Shown here: in pieces, positions 15,588-24,400 of the stretch | How the letters are laid out: each line of letters begins with the position of its first letter | Numbering within the stretch: the stretch's first letter is position 1 | NCBI RefSeq assembly: GCF_019679435.2 | Contig: NZ_CP139781.1 | Span: 5,018,001-5,082,000, forward strand | Reading direction: 5' to 3' | Origin: Actomonas aquatica | Lineage (GTDB): Bacteria > Verrucomicrobiota > Verrucomicrobiia > Opitutales > Opitutaceae | DNA: 64,000 nucleotides | Program-made: the position numbers and the translations under genes | The notes under the pieces: model-generated | The model's input: the letters and a program-made list of their open reading frames with translations, nothing else | Told to the model about the DNA's origin: nothing | The model's database searches: none

Positions 15588-16733
15588 TTATTCGCTGGCG
15601 GAGCTGCCGCCGGAATCGCCACCGCCGTTGCGGCGACGACCACGACCGTTGCCACCGCGGCCACCGCGACGGCGGCGACGGCGGTTGCCACCCTCGCCGG
15701 AACCGGAGTCGCCCTCGCCACCGCGGGAGCGGGAGCCGGAGGATTCGCCGGAGGCACCTTCGGGGCGGTTGCCACCGCGGCCACGACCACGACCACCACG
15801 GCCGCCGCGACCACGGCCGCGGCCACGGCGGTTGCCGTCGCCATCGCGGGACTTCTTGGTCTCGGTTTCGGTGGAGGTTTCGCTGCCGCCGAAGAGGCCC
15901 TTGATCCAGCCAATGAGGCCTCCGGACTTGCTGGCGGATTCCACCTTGGGCTTGGGCACATCGACCTCGACGGGCTTGGGGGCGCGGGGGCGACGCTCAC
16001 CGCGGTCTTCGCGGTTTTGGCGATCGCCGCGCTCGCCGCGATTGCGACGACCTTCGCCCCGGTTGTTGCCGTTGCCGCGTTCGCGACGGCCGGTGGGTTT
16101 GAAGGTCGGACGCTCGTCGCCGGAGGCGCCGTCCGGGAAGGACGGGGCTTCCCAGCTGGAGGTCGGCTGGCGGATTTGCTTGGGCGGGAGGATGTCGAGC
16201 TCGGCCTTTTCCTCGGACTCCGTCTCGGTCTCCGCGGCGGCCGCGGGCTCCGGCGTGGGGGCCGGTGCGGGGGCGGGCTTTTTGGCCACGGGAGCAGGAG
16301 CGGGGGCGGGAGCGGACGGGGCTTCGGCGGGGGCGGAGGTGGTTTCCGCGGGAGCTGCGGGAGCAGGCTCCGAGGTTTCCGGCTGGGCAGGGGCCGGGGT
16401 CGCGACCGGAGCCGAAGCGGCCGGCTCCGGCGCCGCGGGGGCGGGAGTCTCGGGCTCGGGTTCGGGCTCGGGGGCGAACGGGTTTTTGTATTCCGATGCG
16501 TTCGTCACGATTTGGACGGCGGTGGGTTTGTAGTCACCGGCGGGGGCATCGGAGGAAGCCGGGGCCGAATCGGCGGGCTTGCGTTTGCCACGGGCGAGGC
16601 CGGAGCCGCGGCTGGTGCCGAACGCGAAGGCGGTCTCGGCAGCAGGGGCAGGGGTCTGCTCGCTGGGCGTCTCGGCGGAGGGGCCTGCCGCCGGAGCGGA
16701 GGTCTCGGGACCGGACGGATTGTTGTCTGACAT
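15588..16733 (-). CDS. Disordered RGG-rich basic protein
   Basis: This 381-residue protein is almost wholly low complexity. Residues ~1-190 are Pro/Ala/Glu-rich (an acidic spacer with PAPAPAP runs). Residues ~195-240 and ~290-381 are Arg/Gly-rich with many RGG, GRGRGRGG and RRRRRR stretches, as in RNA-binding disordered proteins. A short hydrophobic-aromatic patch SGGLIGWIKGLFGGSE sits near residue 270. Minus strand is chosen because the reading gives a coherent charge pattern, a good ATG and a terminator just downstream. The opposite strand is also open, but only as a mirror of the repeats. An RNA- or ribosome-linked role is inference; no catalytic domain is present. Confidence 0.7.
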   Translation of the reverse strand: MSDNNPSGPETSAPAAGPSAETPSEQTPAPAAETAFAFGTSRGSGLARGKRKPADSAPASSDAPAGDYKPTAVQIVTNASEYKNPFAPEPEPEPETPAPAAPEPAASAPVATPAPAQPETSEPAPAAPAETTSAPAEAPSAPAPAPAPVAKKPAPAPAPTPEPAAAAETETESEEKAELDILPPKQIRQPTSSWEAPSFPDGASGDERPTFKPTGRRERGNGNNRGEGRRNRGERGDRQNREDRGERRPRAPKPVEVDVPKPKVESASKSGGLIGWIKGLFGGSETSTETETKKSRDGDGNRRGRGRGRGGRGGRGRGRGGNRPEGASGESSGSRSRGGEGDSGSGEGGNRRRRRRGGRGGNGRGRRRNGGGDSGGSSASE

Positions 16734-16934
16734 GTTGTTGTTTATGTTTAGGTTAACACGCGCTCACTCAGGAGGAGGAGCCGCGGGACGGTCGCCCTGG
16801 CGGAGGCCAGCGGAGGCACTCGACGCGGGCGACAAGTGGCGCAAGCTCTTCAAGTGCGGGCGGAAGCGCAATTCTTTATTAGAGGGCGGGAAAGGCACTT
16901 GCGCTTGGGGGGCGCACGGCCAGCCTGCGGGGCC
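16734..16934. other. Divergent intergenic region, no gene seen
   Basis: This 201-bp stretch lies between the divergent RGG-protein and dUTPase genes and must hold both promoters. The AT-rich part near 16737-16760, just upstream of the RGG-protein start, is the most promoter-like. An open frame into the dUTPase exists from 16836, but family length argues for the start at 16935. Confidence 0.5.
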
Positions 16935-17306
16935 ATGGACAAGCTCGAAGAGATTTTCCGCATGCAGGAGACCTTAAATGCGCGCATCGGCGTGGAATTG
17001 CCGCCGGCGAGCGACGAGGAGAAGGCGAAGTGGATTCTCAACTACACCCGCGCGATGCAGCAGGAGACGGCCGAGCTGATCGACAGCGTGCCGTGGAAAT
17101 GGTGGGCGAAATACCAGAAGTTTGACGAGCAGAACGCCAAGGTGGAGGTCGTCGACCTGTTCCACTTTTTGGTGTCGCTGGCGCAGACGCTGGGGATGTC
17201 GGCCGACGATGTTTACCAGGCTTACGTGAAGAAGAATCAGGTGAACCACCAGCGTCAGGAAAGCGGCTACACGAAGAAGGACGCCGACGATTCGAAGCAT
17301 ATCTGA
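16935..17306 (+). CDS. Dimeric all-alpha dUTPase-like pyrophosphatase
   Basis: This is a 123-residue all-helical NTP pyrophosphohydrolase of the dimeric dUTPase/MazG class. Metal-binding acidic pairs are visible: RAMQQETAELIDSVPWKWW near residues 40-58 (E-x-x-E) and NAKVEVVDLFHFLVSLA near 68-84 (E-x-x-D). These enzymes hydrolyse dUTP to dUMP and keep uracil out of DNA. The ATG at 16935 (MDKLEEIFRMQ) matches family starts. The reading frame is open 33 codons further upstream, but those residues do not look like the family. Confidence 0.85.
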   Translation: MDKLEEIFRMQETLNARIGVELPPASDEEKAKWILNYTRAMQQETAELIDSVPWKWWAKYQKFDEQNAKVEVVDLFHFLVSLAQTLGMSADDVYQAYVKKNQVNHQRQESGYTKKDADDSKHI

Positions 17307-17327
17307 GGCGCGCGGAAACCCGCGCGG

Positions 17328-17399
17328 AAATCCTAAATCCTAGGAACTAAATCCTAAAAACACCGGACGGCACTCCCTCATCCCATTTAGGATTTAGAG
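17328..17399. repeat. Facing heptanucleotide arrays AAATCCT / TTTAGGA
   Basis: Four 7-nt units (AAATCCT, AAATCCT, AGGAACT, AAATCCT) at 17328-17355 face TTTAGGA and TTTAGAG at 17386-17399. CTAAATCCTAAA and TTTAGGATTTAG form a perfect 12-bp inverted repeat with a 27-bp loop. The array abuts the start of the peroxiredoxin gene. Confidence 0.8.
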
Positions 17400-17406
17400 T
17401 TTTCCC

Positions 17407-17886
17407 ATGAAGCAAGTTGGCGAAACGTTGGACCTCTCGTTTGAGGTGAAGGTGGTGCGCGGGGCGGGCGCGGCGCCGGAGGTGATGCGGTTTGGCGACT
17501 TGGTAACGGGGCCGACGGTGGTGTCGGTTTACATGCGCAACAACACCGGCTCGTGCGACAAGCAGAACGCGGCGCTGGTGGCGGATCTGGCGGCGATTCG
17601 CGAGCGCGGTTATGCGGTGATCGCGGTGTCGCGGGACACGGCGGGGTCGCATGAACGTTATGCGACGAAGCTGGGGATTGATTATTCCTTGGTGAGCGAC
17701 CCGGAGGATTTGTTTGGGCAGGCGGCGGACGCGATCGTCGAGAAGAAGATGTATGGACGCACGTTTACCGGGCCCTTGCGTTCGGCTTGGGTGCTCGATG
17801 GGACCGGCAAGGTGCTGGCGGTGATCGACAAGGTGGATGCCAAGGCGCATGGCGCGCAGGTGTTGTCGGCGCTGGATGGGATTTGA
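17407..17886 (+). CDS. AhpC/TSA-family peroxiredoxin (Bcp/PrxQ-like)
   Basis: This 159-residue protein has a thioredoxin fold. The region VVSVYMRNNTGSCDKQNAALV near residues 37-57 holds the peroxidatic Cys at about 50 preceded by Thr, as in the TxxC motif of peroxiredoxins. A second Cys is not seen, so it would act as a 1-Cys enzyme or need a partner. RSAWVLDGTGKVLAVIDKVDAKAHGAQVL at the C-terminus matches Bcp/PrxQ proteins. The expected role is reduction of hydroperoxides in the cytoplasm. The start follows directly after a heptad array and lacks an obvious Shine-Dalgarno sequence. Confidence 0.82.
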   Translation: MKQVGETLDLSFEVKVVRGAGAAPEVMRFGDLVTGPTVVSVYMRNNTGSCDKQNAALVADLAAIRERGYAVIAVSRDTAGSHERYATKLGIDYSLVSDPEDLFGQAADAIVEKKMYGRTFTGPLRSAWVLDGTGKVLAVIDKVDAKAHGAQVLSALDGI

Positions 17887-17940
17887 GGCGGGCGACGGCG
17901 GGGGGGCGGGGGACGGAGAGGCACGGCGCGCGGTGGGGTG

Positions 17941-18186
17941 CCGAGGCTGGAAGCCTCGGCCACGGTCTGTCGGTGTGCGATCGGCTGTGGGCGCGGCATC
18001 TTGCCGCGGCGGCGGCGGTGGGTGCTGAGGGGCGGAGAGGCAAGTGGCGGCGTGCCGCCGGCGGAGAGGCGAGGAGGAGCGGCCGAGACGGCCGCTGCTA
18101 CACTCGGACCAGAGTTGTAGCCGCGGGCGTTTCGCCCGCGTTGCGGTGATGCGCGGTGGGGGGCCGAGGCTGGAAGCCTCGGCCAC
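17941..18186. repeat. REP-like palindrome cluster between peroxiredoxin and DUF748 genes
   Basis: The order is: CCGAGG palindrome (17941-17963), GCGGCATCTTGCCGC hairpin (17993-18007), GGCGGC-GT-GCCGCC near 18047, a GCGGCCG/CGGCCGC palindrome with CTAC (18077-18101), a facing GTAG foot plus CCGCGGGCG/CGCCCGCG palindrome (18117-18140), and a second CCGAGG palindrome (18164-18186). It fills most of the 398-bp gap; no coding sequence is seen in 17887-18284. Confidence 0.8.
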
Positions 18187-18284
18187 GGTCTGTCGGTGCG
18201 TGTGTGGTGGTGTCGCGGCGTCAGGGCAAACGGGTGGCAACGTGTCGCTTGCCGGGGATGGAGGCGGTCGCCTAATTTGCGGGG

Positions 18285-21200
18285 GTGACGACTCCGACCA
18301 TTAAAGACATTCGCGCAGCGGCGGCAGCTCGACGGACCCGACGGGTGCGTCTGCGTCGTGGACTCATTGGCGCCGGGGTGGCGCTGGTGCTCGTGGCGGT
18401 GCTGTCATGGTGGGTCGTGCCGACGGTCGTGCGCAACCAGATCGAACAGCGTGCGAGTGCGGCCTTGGCGCGCACGGTGTCGGTGGCAGGCGTGAGTTTT
18501 AACCCGCTCAATCTCGGTGTGGAGGTGCGCGGGCTGGACGTGCGGCAGGGCGACGAGACGTGGCTGCGCTGGGAGCGGCTGTATGTGAATCCGCGAGTGT
18601 GGTCGTTGGTGCGCGGGCGGCTGGGGTTTGATGTGATCGAACTCGATGGGTTCGATGGACGGGTGGCGGTCGACGAGGCGGGCGAATTAAATTTTGCGGA
18701 TTTGCTCGCGCGGGAGAGCGCGGACGAAGAGGACGAGGAGGAAGCCGAACCGACGGTGGTCGAGATTGGTTCGTTGGTGGTGCGGGAGGCGCGTATCGAG
18801 TTTTTGGATGCGAGTCATGCGCGGCCGTTTGCCACGACGCTGGGGCCGGTGAGTTTTTCACTGGCGGACTTTCACACGGTGGGAGATCCGCAGGCGCCGT
18901 ATGAGTTTGTGGCGACGACGGAGGCGGGGGAGACGCTGAGTTGGAATGGTCAGTTGTCGGCGACGCCGTTGCATTCGCAGGGATCGATCGAGTTGGGTGG
19001 GATCCAGCTGGCGAAGTATGCGCCGTATTTGAGTGAGTTTACGGCGGCGGAGATTCGGAACGGCCAGCTGCACGTGAAGACGGATTATCGGGTGGCGGTG
19101 AGCGACGGGGGCCTGGAGTTGGAGCTGCGACAGGGGGACGTGGTGATCGAAAATTTGGCGGTAAGCGCGGTGGGACGGGCCGGCGAGCTGGTCTCGACCG
19201 AGCGTTTGCACGTGCGAGGCATGGACCTGGATTGGGCGGAGCAACGGGTAGCGATCGACGCGGTGACGTGGACCGGCGGGCGGGTGGAGCTGGCGAAACA
19301 GGCCGAGGGTTTGGAGTTGGTGCAGTTGCTGGCCGGTAGCACGACGGAGGGGGCAACGCAGGGCGGGGATGATTGGCGGGTGACGGTGGGCGAGCTCGGG
19401 GTTGATGGGCTGGCCGCGTTGTGGCGGGACGAGACTCTGGCGCAAACGGCGACGGTGGAGGTGGCGGCGCTGAGCGTGCAGGTGCGCGATTTGGATTTGA
19501 GTGATCTGACTCGAGCGGTGCCGGTCACCGTGGCGGCGACGCTGGCCAATGGGGGCGGGAACTTGGCAGCGGTCGGCGAGGCTGGACTGGTGCCGTTCCG
19601 ACCGGCGTTGGACGTGACGGTAACGGATGTCGATCTGGCGGTGGCGAGTCCCTATGTGCAGGCGGCGCGACCGGGGTTGCACGTGGGCGGAGGAACTTTG
19701 GCGGTTAAGGGAGCGTTGGGCACGAGCGGGGACTCGCTGGTGTTCCGCGGTGGCCTGGGCGTGGCCGGGCTTTCGCTCACGGATGATGACGGCGCGATGT
19801 TGGCGGCGTGGGAGCAGTTGCACACGGAGGGCGTGAGTTTGGTGCTGGAGCCGTTGACGTTGGACATCGAACGGGTGCGGTTGGTGCGGCCGGACGTGGC
19901 GATGGCGATTCGCCGGGATGGTTCGATCAATTGGATGCCGGATGTGCCGGCTGAATCGGCCGAAATCGTGGGGCCGGTGGTGGCTGACTCATCGAACGAA
20001 GCGGCGCCGGTGATCCGCGTGAGTTTGGTCGAGTTGGTGGAGGCGCGGGTGGACTACCGGGATGAGTCCCTGGTAACGCGCGCCGGGGCGGTGTTGACTG
20101 AATTGTCGGGCGAGATGACGGGGTTGTCGTCGGTCGAGCTGGGCAAGGGGCAGGCGGAGTTGCGTGGGCGGGTCAATGGCTCGGGCAGCGTGTTGGTGCA
20201 GGGCGATTTTAATCCGCTGGGTCAGCCGGCCTTCACCGATCTGGCGGTGACGGTGGAGCGGATGGATTTGTCACCGCTGAGTGGATACGTCGGGCAATAC
20301 GCGGGTTATGCGTTGCAGCGCGGACGGATGACGCTGGCGGTGAATTTTAAGCTGCAGGATCGCGTGATCGACAGCGAGACGGTGGTGACGCTGGACGGCT
20401 TCACGCTGGGGGCGAAGGTCGACAGTCCGGATGCGACCAGCCTGCCGGTGCCGCTGGCGTTGAAGCTGTTGCGCGACGGCGACGGGCAGATCGTGATCGA
20501 TCTGCCCGTGGGGGGCAGTCTGGATGATCCGGAATTTCGCGTCGGCCGGGTGGTGTGGCGGGTGATCACCAATCTGCTGACCAAGGCGGCGACGGCGCCG
20601 TTTAAGATGCTGGGCGGTCTGGTCGGTGGCGGTGGTGAGGCGGCGGACGATCTCGATGAACAGATTTTTGCCGCGGCCAGTGCGGAACTCGCGCCCGCTG
20701 CGATCCAGAAACTGGATACGCTGGCGGCAGCGCTGCAGGAGCGGCCGGAGTTGGCGCTTTTGGTGCACGGCGAATACGCGCCGGAGGCTGATGCGGTGGC
20801 GTGGCGTCCGGCGGTGCTGGAGCAGCGGCTGCGTGAGCGCGCGGCGGAAGGGCAATGGTCGGCCGCAGACGGTTGGGCGGAGAACGCGCGGATGGGGCAG
20901 TTGGTGAATCTGTATATGGACGTGTTTGGGGTGCCGCCGCTGGATCCGGACACTCCGGTGGAAATGGAATCGGTGGTCGAGGGGGAGGTGGCGGAGGCGG
21001 CGAGGCCGGATCCCGAGCCGCGGGCCGCGTCGGACGACTCGTTGATGGGGTGGTTGCGCCGGGTGTTTGGCGGCGGCGACGCGGCGGCGGACGAGTCGTC
21101 ACCGGAGAGCGTGACGGCGGTGGCCGGGGAAGAAGTCGACGGGGGCGGGCCGGGCGCGATGCCGGCGATGACGGTGTTGCCGGAAGCGGAGATCGAAGCA

Positions 21201-21368
21201 CGTCTACTGAGTGCGATCGAAATCAGCGAAGCGGACTTAATCGAGTTGGCCCGAGCCCGGGCGCAGGCGGTGCAGGCGAAGCTGGTGGCCGCGGGAATCG
21301 CGGCGAATCGGATCGAACTGGGCGAGGTGCGCGCGGGGATGGCGCGGGTGTCGCTGGAGTTGCGCTAG
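18285..21368 (+). CDS. AsmA-like DUF748 envelope protein
   Basis: This 1027-residue protein has one N-terminal transmembrane helix (about 25-48, GLIGAGVALVLVAVLSWWVV) followed by repeats of AsmA/DUF748-type beta structure, for example ISFNPLNLGVEVRGLDV-like and VEIGSLVVREARIEFLD segments. DUF748 proteins are large periplasmic, bridge-like proteins tied to outer-membrane lipid homeostasis. The C-terminal part (from ~790) holds an OmpA-like fragment, SAELAPAAIQKLDTLAAALQERPELALLVHGEY, where family members end. The start is GTG at 18285, giving a short cytoplasmic basic head. There is no close neighbour on the same strand. Confidence 0.85.
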   Translation: MTTPTIKDIRAAAAARRTRRVRLRRGLIGAGVALVLVAVLSWWVVPTVVRNQIEQRASAALARTVSVAGVSFNPLNLGVEVRGLDVRQGDETWLRWERLYVNPRVWSLVRGRLGFDVIELDGFDGRVAVDEAGELNFADLLARESADEEDEEEAEPTVVEIGSLVVREARIEFLDASHARPFATTLGPVSFSLADFHTVGDPQAPYEFVATTEAGETLSWNGQLSATPLHSQGSIELGGIQLAKYAPYLSEFTAAEIRNGQLHVKTDYRVAVSDGGLELELRQGDVVIENLAVSAVGRAGELVSTERLHVRGMDLDWAEQRVAIDAVTWTGGRVELAKQAEGLELVQLLAGSTTEGATQGGDDWRVTVGELGVDGLAALWRDETLAQTATVEVAALSVQVRDLDLSDLTRAVPVTVAATLANGGGNLAAVGEAGLVPFRPALDVTVTDVDLAVASPYVQAARPGLHVGGGTLAVKGALGTSGDSLVFRGGLGVAGLSLTDDDGAMLAAWEQLHTEGVSLVLEPLTLDIERVRLVRPDVAMAIRRDGSINWMPDVPAESAEIVGPVVADSSNEAAPVIRVSLVELVEARVDYRDESLVTRAGAVLTELSGEMTGLSSVELGKGQAELRGRVNGSGSVLVQGDFNPLGQPAFTDLAVTVERMDLSPLSGYVGQYAGYALQRGRMTLAVNFKLQDRVIDSETVVTLDGFTLGAKVDSPDATSLPVPLALKLLRDGDGQIVIDLPVGGSLDDPEFRVGRVVWRVITNLLTKAATAPFKMLGGLVGGGGEAADDLDEQIFAAASAELAPAAIQKLDTLAAALQERPELALLVHGEYAPEADAVAWRPAVLEQRLRERAAEGQWSAADGWAENARMGQLVNLYMDVFGVPPLDPDTPVEMESVVEGEVAEAARPDPEPRAASDDSLMGWLRRVFGGGDAAADESSPESVTAVAGEEVDGGGPGAMPAMTVLPEAEIEARLLSAIEISEADLIELARARAQAVQAKLVAAGIAANRIELGEVRAGMARVSLELR

Positions 21369-21485
21369 GGGGGGCGCAGAAGCGGGGTTGGAACGTTGCG
21401 AGAACGTGGTCCGTTTTGGGCCACGCTTTCACCTCCGGCTCAAGCGCAGCTACGAGGGCGGCGGGCGCAGAGGCGGCGGTGGCGC

Positions 21486-24400
21486 TCAGGCCTCGTCCGG
21501 GCCGTTCTGCAGCCACGGGTAGCGTTTGAAGACCGCCTCGAGGGCGAGTTGGCTTTCTTCGCGGATGAGGGCGATGAGGCGTTCGCGTTCGGCGGCGGGG
21601 GGGGCGTCCTTGGGGTCGTGCAATTGTTTGATGGTGCTGACGACGCCCATGAGGGCGAGGGAGCCGGTGGAACCTTTGAGTTTGTGCAAATGACGTCGGG
21701 TGGAGGTCTGGTCCTCCGGGGGCATGGCGGCGACCTCATCGAGCACGGCGTGCAAGTCGTTGTGGTAGGTGCTGATGATGCGGCGGAGCACCTCGGGGTT
21801 GTCGGCGGCGCTGGTGAAGGTGAGAATCGAGTCAAACGCCTCCCAGTCGACCAAATGGTCTCCGGGTGATGAGGTGGGAGAGTCCGAGGGGGAAGACGCG
21901 GTCGGCATGGAAGATTGGGAGGGAGACGGCGGAGCGATGGTCTGCGGAGTAGGCGCGGAAGGAGCGGTGCGGAGGCTGACGAGTTTGGAGAGCGTGGCGA
22001 AGGTGATGGGCTTGGCGACATATTCGTCCATCCCGGCTTGAATGCAACGTTCGCGGTCGCCGCGGGTGGCGTTGGCGGTGACGGCGACGAGTCTGGGGGG
22101 AGACCAGTCGGGGGACCATTGGTGGCGCACCCAGTGGGCGACGCCGAAGCCGTCGACCACGGGCATTTGAATGTCGATGAGGGCGAGGTCGTAGGGAGAA
22201 TTGGTGAGGAGTTCGATGGCGACCTGGCCGTTCTCGGCGAAGTGGGCGTTGAGGCCGAGTTGTTCGAGCATGGTGCGCACGACCTCGCGGTTTACGGGAT
22301 GGTCTTCGGCGACGAGCACACGCAAGGCGCTCACCGGGGGCGGCGCGGAGGGCTTGGAATCGGGGGCGGCGGTGTGCGTGGAGTCGATCGGCGTGTCGGG
22401 GGGCGGTGTCGGCGCGGGGGAGGCGGAGGAGGAGGTGGCGGCGGCGATGCGGGAGGCGCGTTGGAGGGATTGTCCGTCGAGCAGTTGAATAACGTCGCGG
22501 CGGCGCAAGGGGGCGGAGAGTTCGGCCTCGAATGGCGAGGACGAGGGGGAGTCGGGCACGGCAACTTGGATGGCGATGCGGACGAGCGGAGGGAGGGGAC
22601 GGTCGTCGGCGGGGGTGGCGAGGCTCTGAGCGGCGGCGAGGGCGGCGGGGCGGAAGGCGCGGGGGAAGATGACAGGGAGCGGTCGGCCTGGCTGGTGGTG
22701 TTGTTGGATGAAGCTGTGCAGGTCGGCGGGGGTTTCGCAGGCGATGAAGGTGCAGCCGGTTCGGGTGAGGCAGTTGTTGAGGGCGGAGAGGTCGGCTTCG
22801 TCGGGTTGGAAGACGGGGAGGCTCAGGTTAAGCGAGACGGGAACGTCGGTGTAGCGACGGGTTTCGCCGGGGGCGGGCGGGAGATGGACGATGACCCGGA
22901 AGGTGGAGCCTTCGTCGAGGGTGCTGGTGGCGGTGATGTCGCCGTTCATGGCGATGGCGAGTTCGCGGCTGATGGCGAGGCCGAGGCCGGTGCCGCCGTG
23001 GGCGCGGGTGGAGGAAGCGTCGAGTTGGTTGAACCGGCGGAAGAGCGTGTCGATGCGGTCGGGGGGGATGCCGGGGCCGGTATCGTCGATGTCGAAGCGC
23101 CAGCGGTCGTGGTCGAGCGGCGAGACACGGAGGCGGACGTGGCCGGTTTGGGTGAACTTGAGGGCGTTGCCGACGAGGTTGGTGAGGATCTGCCGCAGGC
23201 GGAGGGTGTCGCCGAGCACCCAGGAGGGATGGCCCTCGTCGCGGAACTCGTGGTGGAGGGCGATTTCCTTTTCGGTGGCGAGGCGGGAGAAGGGTTCGAG
23301 GGCTTGTTCGGTGGCGCGGCGCAGTTCGAAGGGGGCGACTTCCAGCTCGAGGCGGCCGGCTTCGATGCGGGAAAAGTCGAGCACGTCGCTGATGAGGCCG
23401 AGCAGTTGTTCGGCGGAGGTGCGCATGGAGTTGACCCATTCGCGCTGGGTTTCGTTGAGCGGGGAGCGGTCGAGGATGGTGGCGAAGCCGATGACAGAGT
23501 TGAGCGGCGTGCGCAGCTCGTGGTTCATGGTGGCGAGGAACTCGCTCTTGGCGCGGTTGGCGCGGGCAGAGGACTCGGCGGCTTCGCGCAGGCGTTGCTC
23601 GTAGTCGTGACGTTCGGTGACGTCGCGATCGAAGCCGAGGGCGCGTTCGGCGGGACCGTGGACGGCGCGCAGTTCGACGGTATTGGACTCGATCCAACGC
23701 CAAGAGCCGTCGTGATGGCGGGCACGGTAGGAGTGGCGGCGGAATTTGCGCCCGGGGTCGAGGGCCTCGACGGTGTGGGCTTTGAGTTTGGCCAGGTCCT
23801 CGGGTTCGATGAGGGACTCGTGTGCGAGCGGGTCGGAGGGGTCGGAGGGAGGCTCGTGGCCGAGCATCTGCCACCAACGGTTGGAGCGATAGAATCGGCC
23901 GCGGGTAAAGTCGGCATCCCAGAAGCCGTCGGGGCTGGTCTCGATGATGGTGCGGAGGCGTTCTTCGGCGGCGGCGAGGTGCTCACTGCGTTCCTGTCGC
24001 ACCAGGTAAGAGGAGAAGGCGTTGCAGATGGCGTGGAGAGCGGAGCGCACCTCCGTGCGGGCGACGAGGTTGCGGTCGGAAAAGACCAGCACCAAGGAGC
24101 CGTAGAGGCGGTCGGTCAGCTCGACGTTTTCGACGAAACACCAGGGCGTGGCGAAGGAGTCCGGCGCCATGCCGGGCAGCGGCTGGCCGAGTTCGCGCAA
24201 GTCCCCTTCGATGGATTGGCGGCGGGACAACGCGCCGTGCCAAGCGGGCGGGAGTTCCTGGAGGGAGTGCCAATGACCGGTGTGGCCGGAGGTGAAAGAC
24301 GGGTGGGCGGCGACGGGGCGGAAACCGAGTTCGCCGCGGCGTGGGCTGTAGACCCAGAAGGAAGCATGGACGAGGTTGAGCCGGCGTTGGACTTCACGGA

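Noticed and set aside
15564..16730. Long plus-strand open frame antisense to the RGG-rich gene
   Set aside because: It mirrors the repetitive minus-strand gene; the minus reading has the ATG, the charge pattern and the terminator.
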